Assembly: GCA_945897805.1 (NCBI GenBank)
Contig: CAMDFX010000011.1
Span: 1 to 64,000, forward strand
Direction of reading: 5' to 3'
DNA length: 64,000 nucleotides
DNA from: Chryseobacterium gleum
GTDB lineage: Bacteria > Bacteroidota > Bacteroidia > Flavobacteriales_D > Crocinitomicaceae
Positions 34,200 to 43,510 of the stretch are shown in pieces. The notes beneath the pieces were generated by a model. It saw only the letters and a list, made by a program, of their open reading frames with translations, was not told the origin of the DNA and did no database searches. A program made the translations under genes and the position numbers. How positions within the stretch are numbered: the first letter of the stretch is position 1; every line of letters starts with the position of its first letter.

Positions 34200-36086
34200 A
34201 TGAAAACAGGTCAAATTAATGTTCAAACGGAAAATATTTTTCCAATCATTAAAAAGTTCTTGTATTCAGACCACGAGATATTTTTAAGAGAGTTGGTTTC
34301 GAATGCAGTAGATGCTTCTCAAAAAGTTAAAGTGTTGGCTTCAACAGGCGAATTCAAAGGTGAAGTTGGCGATTTGAAAGTCGAAGTCGTTTTAGACAAG
34401 GAAGCAAAAACCTTGACAATTTCAGATCATGGAATTGGAATGACGAGTGATGAAATTGATAAATATATCAATCAAATCGCATTTTCTGGCGCTGAAGAAT
34501 TTGTAAAACAATACGAAGGAAAAGAAGGTGCAGAAAGTATCATTGGTCACTTTGGATTGGGTTTCTATTCTGCTTTCATGGTTTCTGAAAGAGTACAAAT
34601 CAGAACTTTGTCTCGCCATGATGGTTCGCAAGCGGTGCAGTGGGAAAGCAATGGTTCGCCAGAATATACTATCACAGATATTGAAAAAGCGGAAAGAGGA
34701 ACAGAGATTATTTTGTATATCAATGAGGAATCAATTGAGTTTCTGGAAAAAGCGCGCATTCAAGGAATTTTAGATAAATACTGTAAATTTTTGCCAATTC
34801 CCGTCATTTTTGGAACTAAAACGGAATATATCGATTCTCCAGAAGGTGAAAAAGACGACAAAGGAAATGTAAAACGTGTTGCGATTGATGTTGCAAATCA
34901 AGTGAACAATCCTTCACCAGCATGGACAAAAGCACCAATTGACTTGACAAAAGATGATTACAATGCTTTCTACAGAGAATTGTATCCAATGACTTTCGAA
35001 GATCCATTGTTTCACATTCATTTAAATGTAGATTATCCATTCAATTTGACAGGAATTTTATATTTCCCAAAAATCAAGGAAAATGTGGAGGTTCAGCGCA
35101 ATAAAATCAATTTGTATAGCAACCAAGTATTTATTACTGATAGCGTTGCAGAAATTGTTCCTGAGTTCTTGACTTTGCTTCACGGAGTTATTGATTCGCC
35201 AGATATTCCTTTGAATGTTTCACGTTCTTACTTGCAAAGTGATAGCAACGTTAAAAAGATTTCAAGCCATATTACCAAAAAAGTAGCCGATAAATTGGCT
35301 GAAATGTTTAAAAAAGACCGACCAGATTTTGAATCTAAATGGGAAGATTTGAAGATTTTTGTTGAATATGGAACACTTTCAGACGATAAGTTTGCGGAGA
35401 AATCTAAAGGATTTTCTTTGGTGAAAAACACGGAAGGAAAATACTTTACGATAGAAGAATACAAAGAGAAAATCACAGCATTACAAACCGACCAAGACGG
35501 AAAGATTATTGTACTTTACACCAATGATGCAGAAGCTCAATTTGGTTTTGTGAAAGCAGCAAAAGACCGTGGATACGATGTGCTGTCTTTAGATGGACCT
35601 TTGGTGCCACACTGGATTTCCAAAATGGAGCAAGAAGGTCTAAACTTAACTTTTGCAAGAGTCGATGCGGATACTTTGGATAAATTGATTAAAAAATCTG
35701 AGGAGATTCCATCTAAACTTTCAAAGGATGAAGAAGCGCAATTGCAAACTGTTTTTGAAGGTTCTGTAAACAAAGAGAAATTCAAAGTTGAATTTTCAAG
35801 CATGAACGAAACAGAAGCGCCAATTATTGTGACGCAGCCTGAATTTATCCGCAGAATGATGGAACAACAAAAAATGGGAGGCGGTGGCTTTTTCGGTGCT
35901 TTTCCTGAAACATATCAGCTGGTTGTCAATAGCAATCATCCGAAAGTGGCAGAATTGTTGAATTCTGACGACGCTCAGCGCGCTGACAAAGCAAAACAAT
36001 TGACAGATTTGGCTTTGCTTTCCCAAGGCATGTTGAAAGGGGAGGCTTTGAATCAATTTATTGAAAGAAGCATAGAATTGGTATAA
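34200..36086 (+). CDS. htpG: Molecular chaperone HtpG (Hsp90)
   Basis: 628 aa from the ATG at 34200 (MKTGQINVQTENIFP); the longer frame to 34143 adds residues not found in HtpG. N-terminal GHKL ATP site: FLRELVSNAVDAS, ISDHGIGMTSDEI and GHFGLGFYSAFMV. A middle domain and a C-terminal dimer domain follow. ATP-driven folding chaperone in the cytosol. A terminator follows. No CIRCE operator is seen upstream. Confidence 0.95.
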   Translation: MKTGQINVQTENIFPIIKKFLYSDHEIFLRELVSNAVDASQKVKVLASTGEFKGEVGDLKVEVVLDKEAKTLTISDHGIGMTSDEIDKYINQIAFSGAEEFVKQYEGKEGAESIIGHFGLGFYSAFMVSERVQIRTLSRHDGSQAVQWESNGSPEYTITDIEKAERGTEIILYINEESIEFLEKARIQGILDKYCKFLPIPVIFGTKTEYIDSPEGEKDDKGNVKRVAIDVANQVNNPSPAWTKAPIDLTKDDYNAFYRELYPMTFEDPLFHIHLNVDYPFNLTGILYFPKIKENVEVQRNKINLYSNQVFITDSVAEIVPEFLTLLHGVIDSPDIPLNVSRSYLQSDSNVKKISSHITKKVADKLAEMFKKDRPDFESKWEDLKIFVEYGTLSDDKFAEKSKGFSLVKNTEGKYFTIEEYKEKITALQTDQDGKIIVLYTNDAEAQFGFVKAAKDRGYDVLSLDGPLVPHWISKMEQEGLNLTFARVDADTLDKLIKKSEEIPSKLSKDEEAQLQTVFEGSVNKEKFKVEFSSMNETEAPIIVTQPEFIRRMMEQQKMGGGGFFGAFPETYQLVVNSNHPKVAELLNSDDAQRADKAKQLTDLALLSQGMLKGEALNQFIERSIELV

Positions 36087-36096
36087 AAAAGTATAA

Positions 36097-36131
36097 ATTT
36101 GCCATGTATAAATAATGCATGGCATTTTTTT
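36097..36131 (+). terminator. Intrinsic terminator of htpG
   Basis: TGCCATG pairs with CATGGCA around an AT-rich loop (36100-36106 and 36118-36124), followed by seven T. Confidence 0.85.
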
Positions 36132-36189
36132 GTCCAAAAGTTAGATTTTATAATCGGCGGTTTGAAAAGATTGCCTAAAAATTACAGAT

Positions 36190-36972
36190 TTGTTTAAATT
36201 GGTAGGAGCTATCGGAGGATTTTTACTCTTAGGTAGAAATTTTTTTGGAGGATTTGTGGGATTCATTGTTGGTGGATTTATTGATAATTTGCTATCCTCC
36301 AATGTTTCTCAAAAACAAGGCGCATCCGGCGGAAATAGAAGCGGTTTTTCAGCAGATGATTTATTTTCATATTATCAGCAAAGAACCACAAGTACTGACT
36401 TTGCGACGATGTTAATTGCCCTGTCAGCGGCTGTGATGCGTGCCGACGGAAAAGTATTGAAAGCAGAATTAGATTTTGTAAAATCTTTTTTCCGTCAGCA
36501 ATTTGGGCCGCAGTTTTCAACAACTCATTTACAGACGTTAAAGAAATTTTTAGATTCTGATGATATTCCATTGGAACAAATTTGTCAGGATATCAAAATG
36601 CGAACGCAGGAGGAAGTGCGTGTTCAGTTGTTGCATTACCTTTTTGGAATTGCGAAATCTGACGGTCATGTGCAGGAATCAGAAATGATTATTTTGAAAA
36701 GAATTGCACAGTTGATGGGCGTGCCAAATATGGACTTTGAAAGTGTCAAAAACATGTTTTACCGAGATGTGAATTCGGATTTCAAAGTGTTGGGATTGGA
36801 AGCTACCGCAACGGATGAAGAAATCAAAAAAGCATACCGTCAAATGGCGATTCGTTATCACCCTGATAAAGTAGCGCAGATGGGGGAAGAATACCAAAAA
36901 GGAGCCAAAGAGAAGTTTCAAAAAATTCAAGAAGCTTACGAAAACATAAAGAAAACAAGAGGTTTAAAATAA
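36190..36972 (+). CDS. DjlA-like J-domain co-chaperone with TerB-like domain
   Basis: 260 aa. A hydrophobic N-terminus (GAIGGFLLLGRNFFGGFVGFIVG) anchors it to the inner membrane. The TerB-like domain covers about residues 75-185 (DFATMLIALSAAVMRADGKV). The C-terminal J domain (about 195-260) has the HPD motif in RYHPDKVAQMG and would stimulate DnaK. The start is TTG at 36190: upstream in frame there is a stop at 36163 and no ATG, and this start gives the correct anchor. Confidence 0.85.
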   Translation: MFKLVGAIGGFLLLGRNFFGGFVGFIVGGFIDNLLSSNVSQKQGASGGNRSGFSADDLFSYYQQRTTSTDFATMLIALSAAVMRADGKVLKAELDFVKSFFRQQFGPQFSTTHLQTLKKFLDSDDIPLEQICQDIKMRTQEEVRVQLLHYLFGIAKSDGHVQESEMIILKRIAQLMGVPNMDFESVKNMFYRDVNSDFKVLGLEATATDEEIKKAYRQMAIRYHPDKVAQMGEEYQKGAKEKFQKIQEAYENIKKTRGLK

Positions 36973-36974
36973 AA

Positions 36975-37005
36975 AAAACTCGATGAGCAATCATCGAGTT
37001 TTTCA
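36975..37005. terminator. Bidirectional terminator between the J-domain gene and cyclophilin
   Basis: Stem ACTCGATGA with TCATCGAGT around the loop GCAA, an A-run on the left and a T-run on the right, between convergent genes. It can stop transcription from both sides. Confidence 0.9.
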
Positions 37006-37025
37006 TTTGATATTGTTTTTTAAAA

Positions 37026-37457
37026 TTAATCAATAATGGTAATTGATTCAATTTTATCACCTTCACGAATTGCGTCAATTACTTCCAAACCTTCGTAAAC
37101 TTTAGCAAAACAAGTATGGTTTCTATCTAGATGAGAAGTTTGTCTTCTACTGTGGCAAACAAAAAATTGTGAACCGCCGGTATTTCTTCCTGCGTGAGCC
37201 ATGGATAAAACGCCGCGGTCATGGTGTTGATTGTCACCAGTCAATTCGCAATCGATTTTGTATCCTGGTCCTCCAGCGCCAGTTCCTTTTGGACAGCCGC
37301 CTTGAATAACGAAATCAGGAATCACACGGTGCCATGTCAAACCGTTGTAGAAACCATCTTTTGATAATTTCACGAAATTCGCCACTGTATTTGGTGCATC
37401 ATTTTCATAAAATGCAACCTTCATTTCGCCTTTATTTGTCTTAATAATTGCTTCCAT
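37026..37457 (-). CDS. Peptidyl-prolyl cis-trans isomerase (cyclophilin type)
   Basis: 143 aa, the short bacterial cytoplasmic cyclophilin form, without a signal peptide. The signature [39 protein letters not shown] and [18 protein letters not shown] carries the catalytic Arg (HRVIP) and substrate-binding residues. It catalyses proline isomerisation. Confidence 0.95.
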   Translation of the reverse strand: MEAIIKTNKGEMKVAFYENDAPNTVANFVKLSKDGFYNGLTWHRVIPDFVIQGGCPKGTGAGGPGYKIDCELTGDNQHHDRGVLSMAHAGRNTGGSQFFVCHSRRQTSHLDRNHTCFAKVYEGLEVIDAIREGDKIESITIID

Positions 37458-37671
37458 TGATATAATTTTTCAGCAAAAATAATCAATTGAATCTAATTTT
37501 AACCTGACTTTGAATAATCGAACTCAGGTTTTTAAACTTAATCCATTTATTCTGTCTTTATTTCCAAAGATTTTGGTTAATTTCGGAACTGAAAACAAAA
37601 GTTCGAATTGATTTTTTGATAGTTTGACTCTTTTTGAATCAGAGATAAAAGTTGTTTCAAAACCATAATTT

Positions 37672-38346
37672 ATGAGTTATTTGTTGATTAAAGTTGGCAG
37701 GGGAGAAGACAATGATGTTGTTTTAAACGACCCTACAATTTCTAAATATCACCTGGAAATATTTGTAGACGTTGAAGGGAATGTTTTTTTGACAGATTTA
37801 GAGTCCAAATTCGGTACCAAAGTGAACGGTAAATTAATCAATGACTCTATTGAATTAAATCCTTTTGATGAGGTCACTATTGGAGACCAGATTTCTTTCA
37901 ACTGGAAAAAATACGTTGAAAAAGATCAAAAAAACACAATAACGGTTGGTCGTTCGCAAAGAAATGATGTGATCTTGAATCTGCCTTATGTTTCAGAACA
38001 TCATTTACAACTATTCAGAGACAAGGACGGAAATATTTTTATTACCGATTTAGACTCAGTTGAAGGCACCTTTATCAATGGAGTTAGATTGAATGGAATT
38101 GCTCTTTTGAATCCAAAAGACAAAGTTAAAGTTGGAACTGAAATATTTCAATGGACTACATTATATCCAGATTTACAAGTAATTGAGTCAATCACTGAAA
38201 TCAAAAAACCAATAAAACCTGAAATCAAATTACCAAAACAAGAACAAAAAATAAAACAACCTTGGTACATTGAGCACAAGGATTTGATTATCATTTACGG
38301 CATCGATTTGTTGTTGATTTTATTTATTTCTTGGAGCATGAAATAA
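37672..38346 (+). CDS. Double FHA-domain membrane protein
   Basis: 224 aa. Two forkhead-associated domains: residues about 1-85 (VGRGEDNDVVLNDPTISKYHLEIF, FGTKVNG) and about 90-170 (VGRSQRNDVILNLPYVSEHHLQLF, GTFINGVRLN). Each has the GR-x-S/N-H-NG core that binds phosphothreonine. A C-terminal hydrophobic helix (LIIIYGIDLLLILFISWSM) makes it tail-anchored with the FHA domains in the cytoplasm. It probably scaffolds Ser/Thr-phosphorylated partners; none is identified here. Confidence 0.85.
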   Translation: MSYLLIKVGRGEDNDVVLNDPTISKYHLEIFVDVEGNVFLTDLESKFGTKVNGKLINDSIELNPFDEVTIGDQISFNWKKYVEKDQKNTITVGRSQRNDVILNLPYVSEHHLQLFRDKDGNIFITDLDSVEGTFINGVRLNGIALLNPKDKVKVGTEIFQWTTLYPDLQVIESITEIKKPIKPEIKLPKQEQKIKQPWYIEHKDLIIIYGIDLLLILFISWSMK

Positions 38347-38378
38347 AAAAACTGCTTCCTTTTGAGAAACAGTTTTCG
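38346..38378. terminator. Terminator after the FHA gene
   Basis: AAAACTG (38348-38354) pairs with CAGTTTT (38370-38376), with a further partly paired inner stem. A-rich left and T-rich right sides between convergent genes suggest use in both directions. Confidence 0.65.
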
Positions 38379-38416
38379 AATATCTTAAAATCCTTTGATT
38401 AATAATCGAACTCGGG

Positions 38417-39691
38417 TTAATATTGAAACAAAGGATATTCTTTCATCTTTGCATTGATTTCCGCTTTGACCGTATTTATAACATTTTCATCATTGACATT
38501 GGATAAAACATTGTCTATCCATTTCACAATCTGAACGATGTCATTTTCTTTCAAGCCACGTGTTGTTATTGCAGCAGTTCCAACTCTAATTCCAGAAGTC
38601 ACAAATGGTGATTCAGTATCAAAAGGAACCATGTTTTTATTGACTGTAATATCTGCTTTTACCAAAATGATTTCAGCATCTTTTCCTGTTACATTTTTAG
38701 AACGTAAGTCGATTAGCATGCTATGATTTTCTGTTCCTCCAGAGATTACTTTGTATCCCAATTGCACAAATTCTTTCGCCATGACAGCTGCATTTTTCTG
38801 CACTTGTTGCATGTAAGTTTTGTATTCTGGAGATAAAGCTTCTTGAAAAGCAACAGCTTTAGCCGCAATCACATGTTCTAAAGGTCCGCCTTGAATGCCA
38901 GGAAAAACAGCTGCATCTAACAAAGCAGCCATCGATTTCAAATTTCCATTGTTCCATTTCAAGCCAAAAGGATTGTCGAAATTATTGCGCATCATAATGA
39001 TACCGCCTCTTGGTCCGCGCAAAGTTTTGTGCGTTGTTGAAGTGATAATGTGACAATGATCCATTGGATCTGCCAATAAACCAGCAGCAATCAAACCAGC
39101 TGGATGAGAAATGTCAGCTAAAATAATTGCGCCAATTTCATCTGCAACTTTTCTGATTCTTGCGTAATCCCAATCACGACTGTAGGCAGAAGCACCGCAA
39201 ATAATCATTTTTGGTTTTTCTTTTCTAGCAACTTCTTCCAACGCATTGTAATCAACTAAACCGGTTTCTTGATCAACGCCATAGAAAAATGGTTGGTATA
39301 ATTTCCCTGAAAAATTGACAGGTGATCCGTGCGTTAAATGTCCACCGTGAGATAAATTAAATCCTAAAATTTTATCGCCAGGATTCAAACAAGCAAGAAA
39401 AACAGCTGCATTTGCTTGAGCTCCAGAGTGAGGCTGAACATTTGCCCAAGTTGCACCAAAAAGCTTACACAAGCGGTCAATAGCCAATTGTTCAACTTGA
39501 TCAACAACTTCACAACCACCATAATATCTTTTTCCAGGTAGACCTTCAGCATATTTGTTTGTCAAAACTGAACCCATGGCTTCCATGACCTCATTGCTCA
39601 CAAAATTTTCTGAAGCAATTAGCTCAATACCATGTAATTGACGGGATTTCTCAAGATTGATTAAATCAAAAATTTGTTGGTCTCTTTTCAT
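38417..39691 (-). CDS. glyA: Serine hydroxymethyltransferase
   Basis: 424 aa, full length. [55 protein letters not shown] and the PLP-binding Lys in [14 protein letters not shown] (about residue 222) are diagnostic. It interconverts serine and glycine with tetrahydrofolate. It lies 27 bp downstream of the epimerase gene in the same direction and may share its transcript. Confidence 0.97.
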   Translation of the reverse strand: MKRDQQIFDLINLEKSRQLHGIELIASENFVSNEVMEAMGSVLTNKYAEGLPGKRYYGGCEVVDQVEQLAIDRLCKLFGATWANVQPHSGAQANAAVFLACLNPGDKILGFNLSHGGHLTHGSPVNFSGKLYQPFFYGVDQETGLVDYNALEEVARKEKPKMIICGASAYSRDWDYARIRKVADEIGAIILADISHPAGLIAAGLLADPMDHCHIITSTTHKTLRGPRGGIIMMRNNFDNPFGLKWNNGNLKSMAALLDAAVFPGIQGGPLEHVIAAKAVAFQEALSPEYKTYMQQVQKNAAVMAKEFVQLGYKVISGGTENHSMLIDLRSKNVTGKDAEIILVKADITVNKNMVPFDTESPFVTSGIRVGTAAITTRGLKENDIVQIVKWIDNVLSNVNDENVINTVKAEINAKMKEYPLFQY

Positions 39692-39718
39692 ATTCTAGAA
39701 AAAATCGATTGTAAAAAG

Positions 39719-40642
39719 TTATTTTTTATAGTTGATTTGTTGAATCAATTTCAATCCTCCATCAAGAGTAGTCAAAGGTTTATAGCCTGTCAATTTTTGC
39801 AATTTATCAGAACTTCCAACCCTTCTTTCCACTTCATAATCGTAGCGTTTCTTGGGTGCATCTATAAAAATGATTTCAGATTCAGAGTTTGTAATTTCTT
39901 TGATTTTTACAGCCAAATCACCGATACACCATTCTTCTTCATTGGCAATGTTCACGATATGACAACCTTCTAATTCCATTGCTCTTACGCAGGATTCAAC
40001 AGTATCGTCGATATAAGTAAAATCTCTGGTTTGTTTTCCTGTACCAAAAACAGTGATTGGTTCATTTTTTAGCGCTTGTTCAAAAAACAAGGGAACAACC
40101 ATTCTATTGTCTTGGTTATGACCATAAACATTGAAGAATCGGAGTGAAATAACATTTAATCCTTTTTCTTCGTGATGAGAAGCCAAGTAAATTTCGTTGT
40201 ATCTTTTTGCCATTGCATAAGAAGTTGTTGGGTCAACCAAAACCTCTTCTGTTAAAGTATTTTCAAATGCTGAGTGGCCATAAATTCCGCTAGTCGAAGC
40301 GTACATGATTTTCTTGATGTTATTGATTTCAGCTGCCATAATCGCATTTCTGGTTCCAATAACTTCAACATCCATTGTTTCTACTGGATTATCCGCCACA
40401 ATGTCAACGCCTAAAACTGCCGCAAAATGAATGATTAAATCGCAACCTATGGAAGCATCAATCATCAATTGTGCATCTCTGACATCTCCTTTGATAAAAG
40501 TTATTTTTGAATAGGTATCCTTATCTAATTTGTTCCCACGAAGTAATGAATCTAAAACTGTGATTTCATGTCCTTCATTTACAAGTCTTTTTGTTAAATT
40601 GCTACCTATAAATCCTGCTCCTCCGGTGATTAAAATACGCAT
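39719..40642 (-). CDS. NAD-dependent sugar-nucleotide epimerase/dehydratase (extended SDR)
   Basis: 307 aa. The N-terminal MRILITGGAGFIGSNLTKRLV binds NAD(P). The catalytic residues fit Ser/Thr in YASTSGIYG and Tyr-x3-Lys in SYAMAKRYNE. SLRFFNVYGHNQDN and the conserved DFTYIDDTVE follow. It is of the GalE/WbpP-like extended SDR type; the exact sugar is not predictable. A minus-strand TATATTTG box at 40659-40666 lies 17 bp before the start, with a weakly spaced -33 match. Confidence 0.9.
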   Translation of the reverse strand: MRILITGGAGFIGSNLTKRLVNEGHEITVLDSLLRGNKLDKDTYSKITFIKGDVRDAQLMIDASIGCDLIIHFAAVLGVDIVADNPVETMDVEVIGTRNAIMAAEINNIKKIMYASTSGIYGHSAFENTLTEEVLVDPTTSYAMAKRYNEIYLASHHEEKGLNVISLRFFNVYGHNQDNRMVVPLFFEQALKNEPITVFGTGKQTRDFTYIDDTVESCVRAMELEGCHIVNIANEEEWCIGDLAVKIKEITNSESEIIFIDAPKKRYDYEVERRVGSSDKLQKLTGYKPLTTLDGGLKLIQQINYKK

Positions 40643-40671
40643 AGTCTAAATTTTGACACAAATATACTAGT

Positions 40672-41427
40672 TTATACTCTTTTAATGGCAAAAAGGGTAT
40701 GAGTAATTTCTTTTTTTAATTCATTCAAAATTCCAGATTCAAGCAATGTATCTATTCGAATTTGACCGGAAGCATGAATAATTTGATTATTTTCCAAAAT
40801 AATGCCGACATGTATCACCTTACCAATATTATTTGTGAAAAAGGCTAAATCTCCAGGTGATTTTTCTGAAAATTTAATATTCAAACCTAATTCAGCTTGC
40901 TGGTAAGCGTCTCTTGGCAGATTGACATCAAAAAATCGATAAACAATTTGCGTAAAACCCGAGCAATCAATCCCAAAAGGACTTTTCCCTCCCCAAAGAT
41001 AAGGCGTGTTTAAATATGCAATTGCTAATTCTGGAATTGTATTAAAAACAACATTTGGAAGATTATCAATAAATGAAAAAAGATGATTTCCTATTTTGAA
41101 TTCTTGATTGCTGGCTCCAACAAATGCTCCTCTAGAAATCCATTGTGGTCCCCAAGGTGTTTGCAATTGACGCAATAAATTGGCTTCCAAAGATTGAGAA
41201 TCTAACCAACGATTGGATTCTTTCGGTGTAAGCAATTCTAGGTGTTTTACATCAATCCAACCTTCATAATTATCTTTGTAAATCAGTATTTTACACCAAG
41301 ATTTTTCGAATTCTAACACTTCAAAAATTTCACCAAATAGCAATTGCGTCACCATTTCAGCTGTGTCGCTGTTGGTTGAACGAACAGGCGAAATATTGAC
41401 TTTACAAAATGCCAACTGCGCTTTCAT
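40672..41427 (-). CDS. NlpC/P60 (C40) endopeptidase with SH3-like region
   Basis: 251 aa. The N-terminal about 75 residues (CKVNISPVRSTNSDTAEMVTQ, LLFGEIFEVLE) form bacterial SH3-like strands. The C-terminal peptidase has YLWGGKSPFGIDCSGFTQ (Cys), VIHVGIILENN (His) and IHASG. It would cut gamma-D-Glu-meso-Dap links in peptidoglycan. No signal peptide is seen, as in the recycling-type cytoplasmic members. Its ATG overlaps the stop of the upstream DinB-like gene by one base, so the two are co-transcribed. Confidence 0.9.
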   Translation of the reverse strand: MKAQLAFCKVNISPVRSTNSDTAEMVTQLLFGEIFEVLEFEKSWCKILIYKDNYEGWIDVKHLELLTPKESNRWLDSQSLEANLLRQLQTPWGPQWISRGAFVGASNQEFKIGNHLFSFIDNLPNVVFNTIPELAIAYLNTPYLWGGKSPFGIDCSGFTQIVYRFFDVNLPRDAYQQAELGLNIKFSEKSPGDLAFFTNNIGKVIHVGIILENNQIIHASGQIRIDTLLESGILNELKKEITHTLFAIKRV

Positions 41428-42005
41428 TATTTTTTTGGGAAATTTTGATGAGACAAAACGTTCAATGCTTGTTGCAGGTGTCGCTCATTGTGATAAACAA
41501 CAAAGAGCAATGCATCGCCCAATCTTAGTTTAATGATATTACTCATTGAAATCTGTACTTTAACCTTCCGAATATTGACAGCTTTTGCACTTTCGATAAT
41601 TTCCAACAAATCTTTTTGGCCATTTTCAAAAAGTAGAATATCATTTTCATGAACCAAAGACGGATCAAATGTTGGATTATAATTTCTAGCGGATTTAAAT
41701 TTTCGTTTCACATTTTTGGCATTTCCTAATTTCATAGATTTCCATGCAGAACGGCCTAAAGGAGAGGATTGATAAAGTTCTTTGGGTTCTTTAAATCTCG
41801 TTTTATGGATTCGATTTAGGAAAGCGTAGTGATAAAAGTTTGCGTATTGATTCAAATGAGCAAAAATTTCTTGCACATTCCAAGCATTTTCAGCAGGCTG
41901 CCATTTTTTTTGTTCGGTCGAAAGATGCATGAATTTTTTTTTCAAAACTTCTAAATTGCTTTGAGTAATTATTCGTACTTCATTCAATAATTCTATAGAT
42001 GTCAT
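41427..42005 (-). CDS. DinB-like (DinB_2) helical protein
   Basis: 192 aa. A four-helix DinB-like fold with metal-binding His positions: WNVQEIFAHLNQY, ANFYHYAF and VYHNERHLQQALNVL. These proteins are putative metal-dependent thiol-transferases or hydrolases related to bacillithiol-type enzymes. First gene of the group leading through the NlpC peptidase, the epimerase and glyA. Confidence 0.8.
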   Translation of the reverse strand: MTSIELLNEVRIITQSNLEVLKKKFMHLSTEQKKWQPAENAWNVQEIFAHLNQYANFYHYAFLNRIHKTRFKEPKELYQSSPLGRSAWKSMKLGNAKNVKRKFKSARNYNPTFDPSLVHENDILLFENGQKDLLEIIESAKAVNIRKVKVQISMSNIIKLRLGDALLFVVYHNERHLQQALNVLSHQNFPKK

Positions 42006-42090
42006 TTTAATTTTTTTCGCATTTCAAAGGTAATTCGAATAGTTTACAGAAACAAGACTTAACAATTCATAAATAAAATAAAGCGTCATT

Positions 42091-43338
42091 TTATGAATCT
42101 AAATTGGGGAATTCAAAAACATATTTCGTCACAGGTTCATTTGAGAAAGACATTTTACCTTCTAATTGTTCAGTAAGTGCATCGATTAATTCCATCCCAA
42201 ATGAGTCTTGTCTGGCTGGAATTTTCCAAGTTCCATTGTCTTGATAAGTTAAAACGAAATTATTCTGATCCATTTTTTGAAGTTTGATATCGATTTTAGC
42301 TTCTTGATTTTTAGAAAATGCATATTTCAAAGAATTTGAAAGTAGTTCATTGAAAATCAAAGCTAGAGGAACGATTGGGGTCATGCCTAAAGTTTGTATG
42401 CTGCAATAAATTTTGATTTCAATAGGAAATTCAACTTGGTAGGAGTTTAATAAATCTTTTGATAAACTATTGAAATAGTCCTCGATATTAATTTTCGAAA
42501 GCTCTGCAGATTGGTACATTTTTTCATGAATCATTGACATGGCGATAACTCTGTTGGTCGTTTCTTGAAATTTAGATATGGCCTCTTCATTTTCTAACTC
42601 TCTAGATTGAAGTCGCAAAAGACTGGTGATTACTTGCAAATTGTTTTTTACACGGTGGTGAATTTCTTTCAACATCATGGTTTTTTCTTCGTTTTGTTTA
42701 TTGATTGTATCGAATTGAAGTTGAAGTTTTTCTCTCGCTTCCTTCAGGTTGTTTTGCGCAAATTGATTTGTTTTGATGTTTTGATAACTCAAAAAGAAAA
42801 TAATCATAAAACAGAAGAAAACATTAATGGAAAGGCCAAAAAGTTGATCACTTGTTAAGCTATGAATCAATGGAATTTGTGAATTGAAGTAAAAAAAGTA
42901 AAACATTGACAGTGAAATTCCATGAACCAAAGCAATGAAAATACCCCATTTTTTTCCAACCGACATGAAAGTAAAAAGAATATTGATGATCATCCAAAAA
43001 CCGTCAATTAAATGTGGTTGTCCTTCGATAGCGAATAATGTGATCAAACACATGATTGCTCCAAATAGGTTGAAGTATAGTGTAAATGGCTTGTGCTTTC
43101 CTGTTTTTCGAATATAAATCAGTGAAAGGAGAACTACAGTAAAACCAATAAAACTGAAGATACTGAACTTTAATCCGTAATCTATACTTAAAATAACGCC
43201 TAAAATTCCCAAGACTGCAGTTAAAAAAAGCGCCATTCTATATGCTAAAATGTAACCTGCTTCGTCGTAGAAATCATCAAAATTGCGCTTTGGCGCTTGC
43301 AGGACATTGAGCAGTGAGGAATATTTTTTGGCGTTCAT
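42091..43338 (-). CDS. Membrane sensor histidine kinase (HisKA_2/HWE-like)
   Basis: 415 aa. The N-terminal half has about six membrane helices (MALFLTAVLGILGVILSI onward). A coiled coil (about 195-225) precedes the HisKA_2 motif MLKEIHHRVKNNLQVITSLL with the phosphoacceptor His near residue 226. ATP-binding N box NELLSNSLKYAFS and G box SFGMELIDALTEQ follow. No adjacent partner regulator in the same direction. Divergent from the TPR kinase 172 bp away. Confidence 0.9.
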   Translation of the reverse strand: MNAKKYSSLLNVLQAPKRNFDDFYDEAGYILAYRMALFLTAVLGILGVILSIDYGLKFSIFSFIGFTVVLLSLIYIRKTGKHKPFTLYFNLFGAIMCLITLFAIEGQPHLIDGFWMIINILFTFMSVGKKWGIFIALVHGISLSMFYFFYFNSQIPLIHSLTSDQLFGLSINVFFCFMIIFFLSYQNIKTNQFAQNNLKEAREKLQLQFDTINKQNEEKTMMLKEIHHRVKNNLQVITSLLRLQSRELENEEAISKFQETTNRVIAMSMIHEKMYQSAELSKINIEDYFNSLSKDLLNSYQVEFPIEIKIYCSIQTLGMTPIVPLALIFNELLSNSLKYAFSKNQEAKIDIKLQKMDQNNFVLTYQDNGTWKIPARQDSFGMELIDALTEQLEGKMSFSNEPVTKYVFEFPNLDS

Positions 43339-43510
43339 CTGAGAATAGCATTTAAATCCAATGCTAAATTTAAGTTTTTAATTTGGATTGTGGAATAATT
43401 TATAAACAGCACAACTTATAGACAGCTCATTTACAAAAAAAATCATGTGTTTCTCTGCAATAATAGTTACTTTCGAAAAATAGTTTCGTCTAATATTAAA
43501 ATTACTCCTG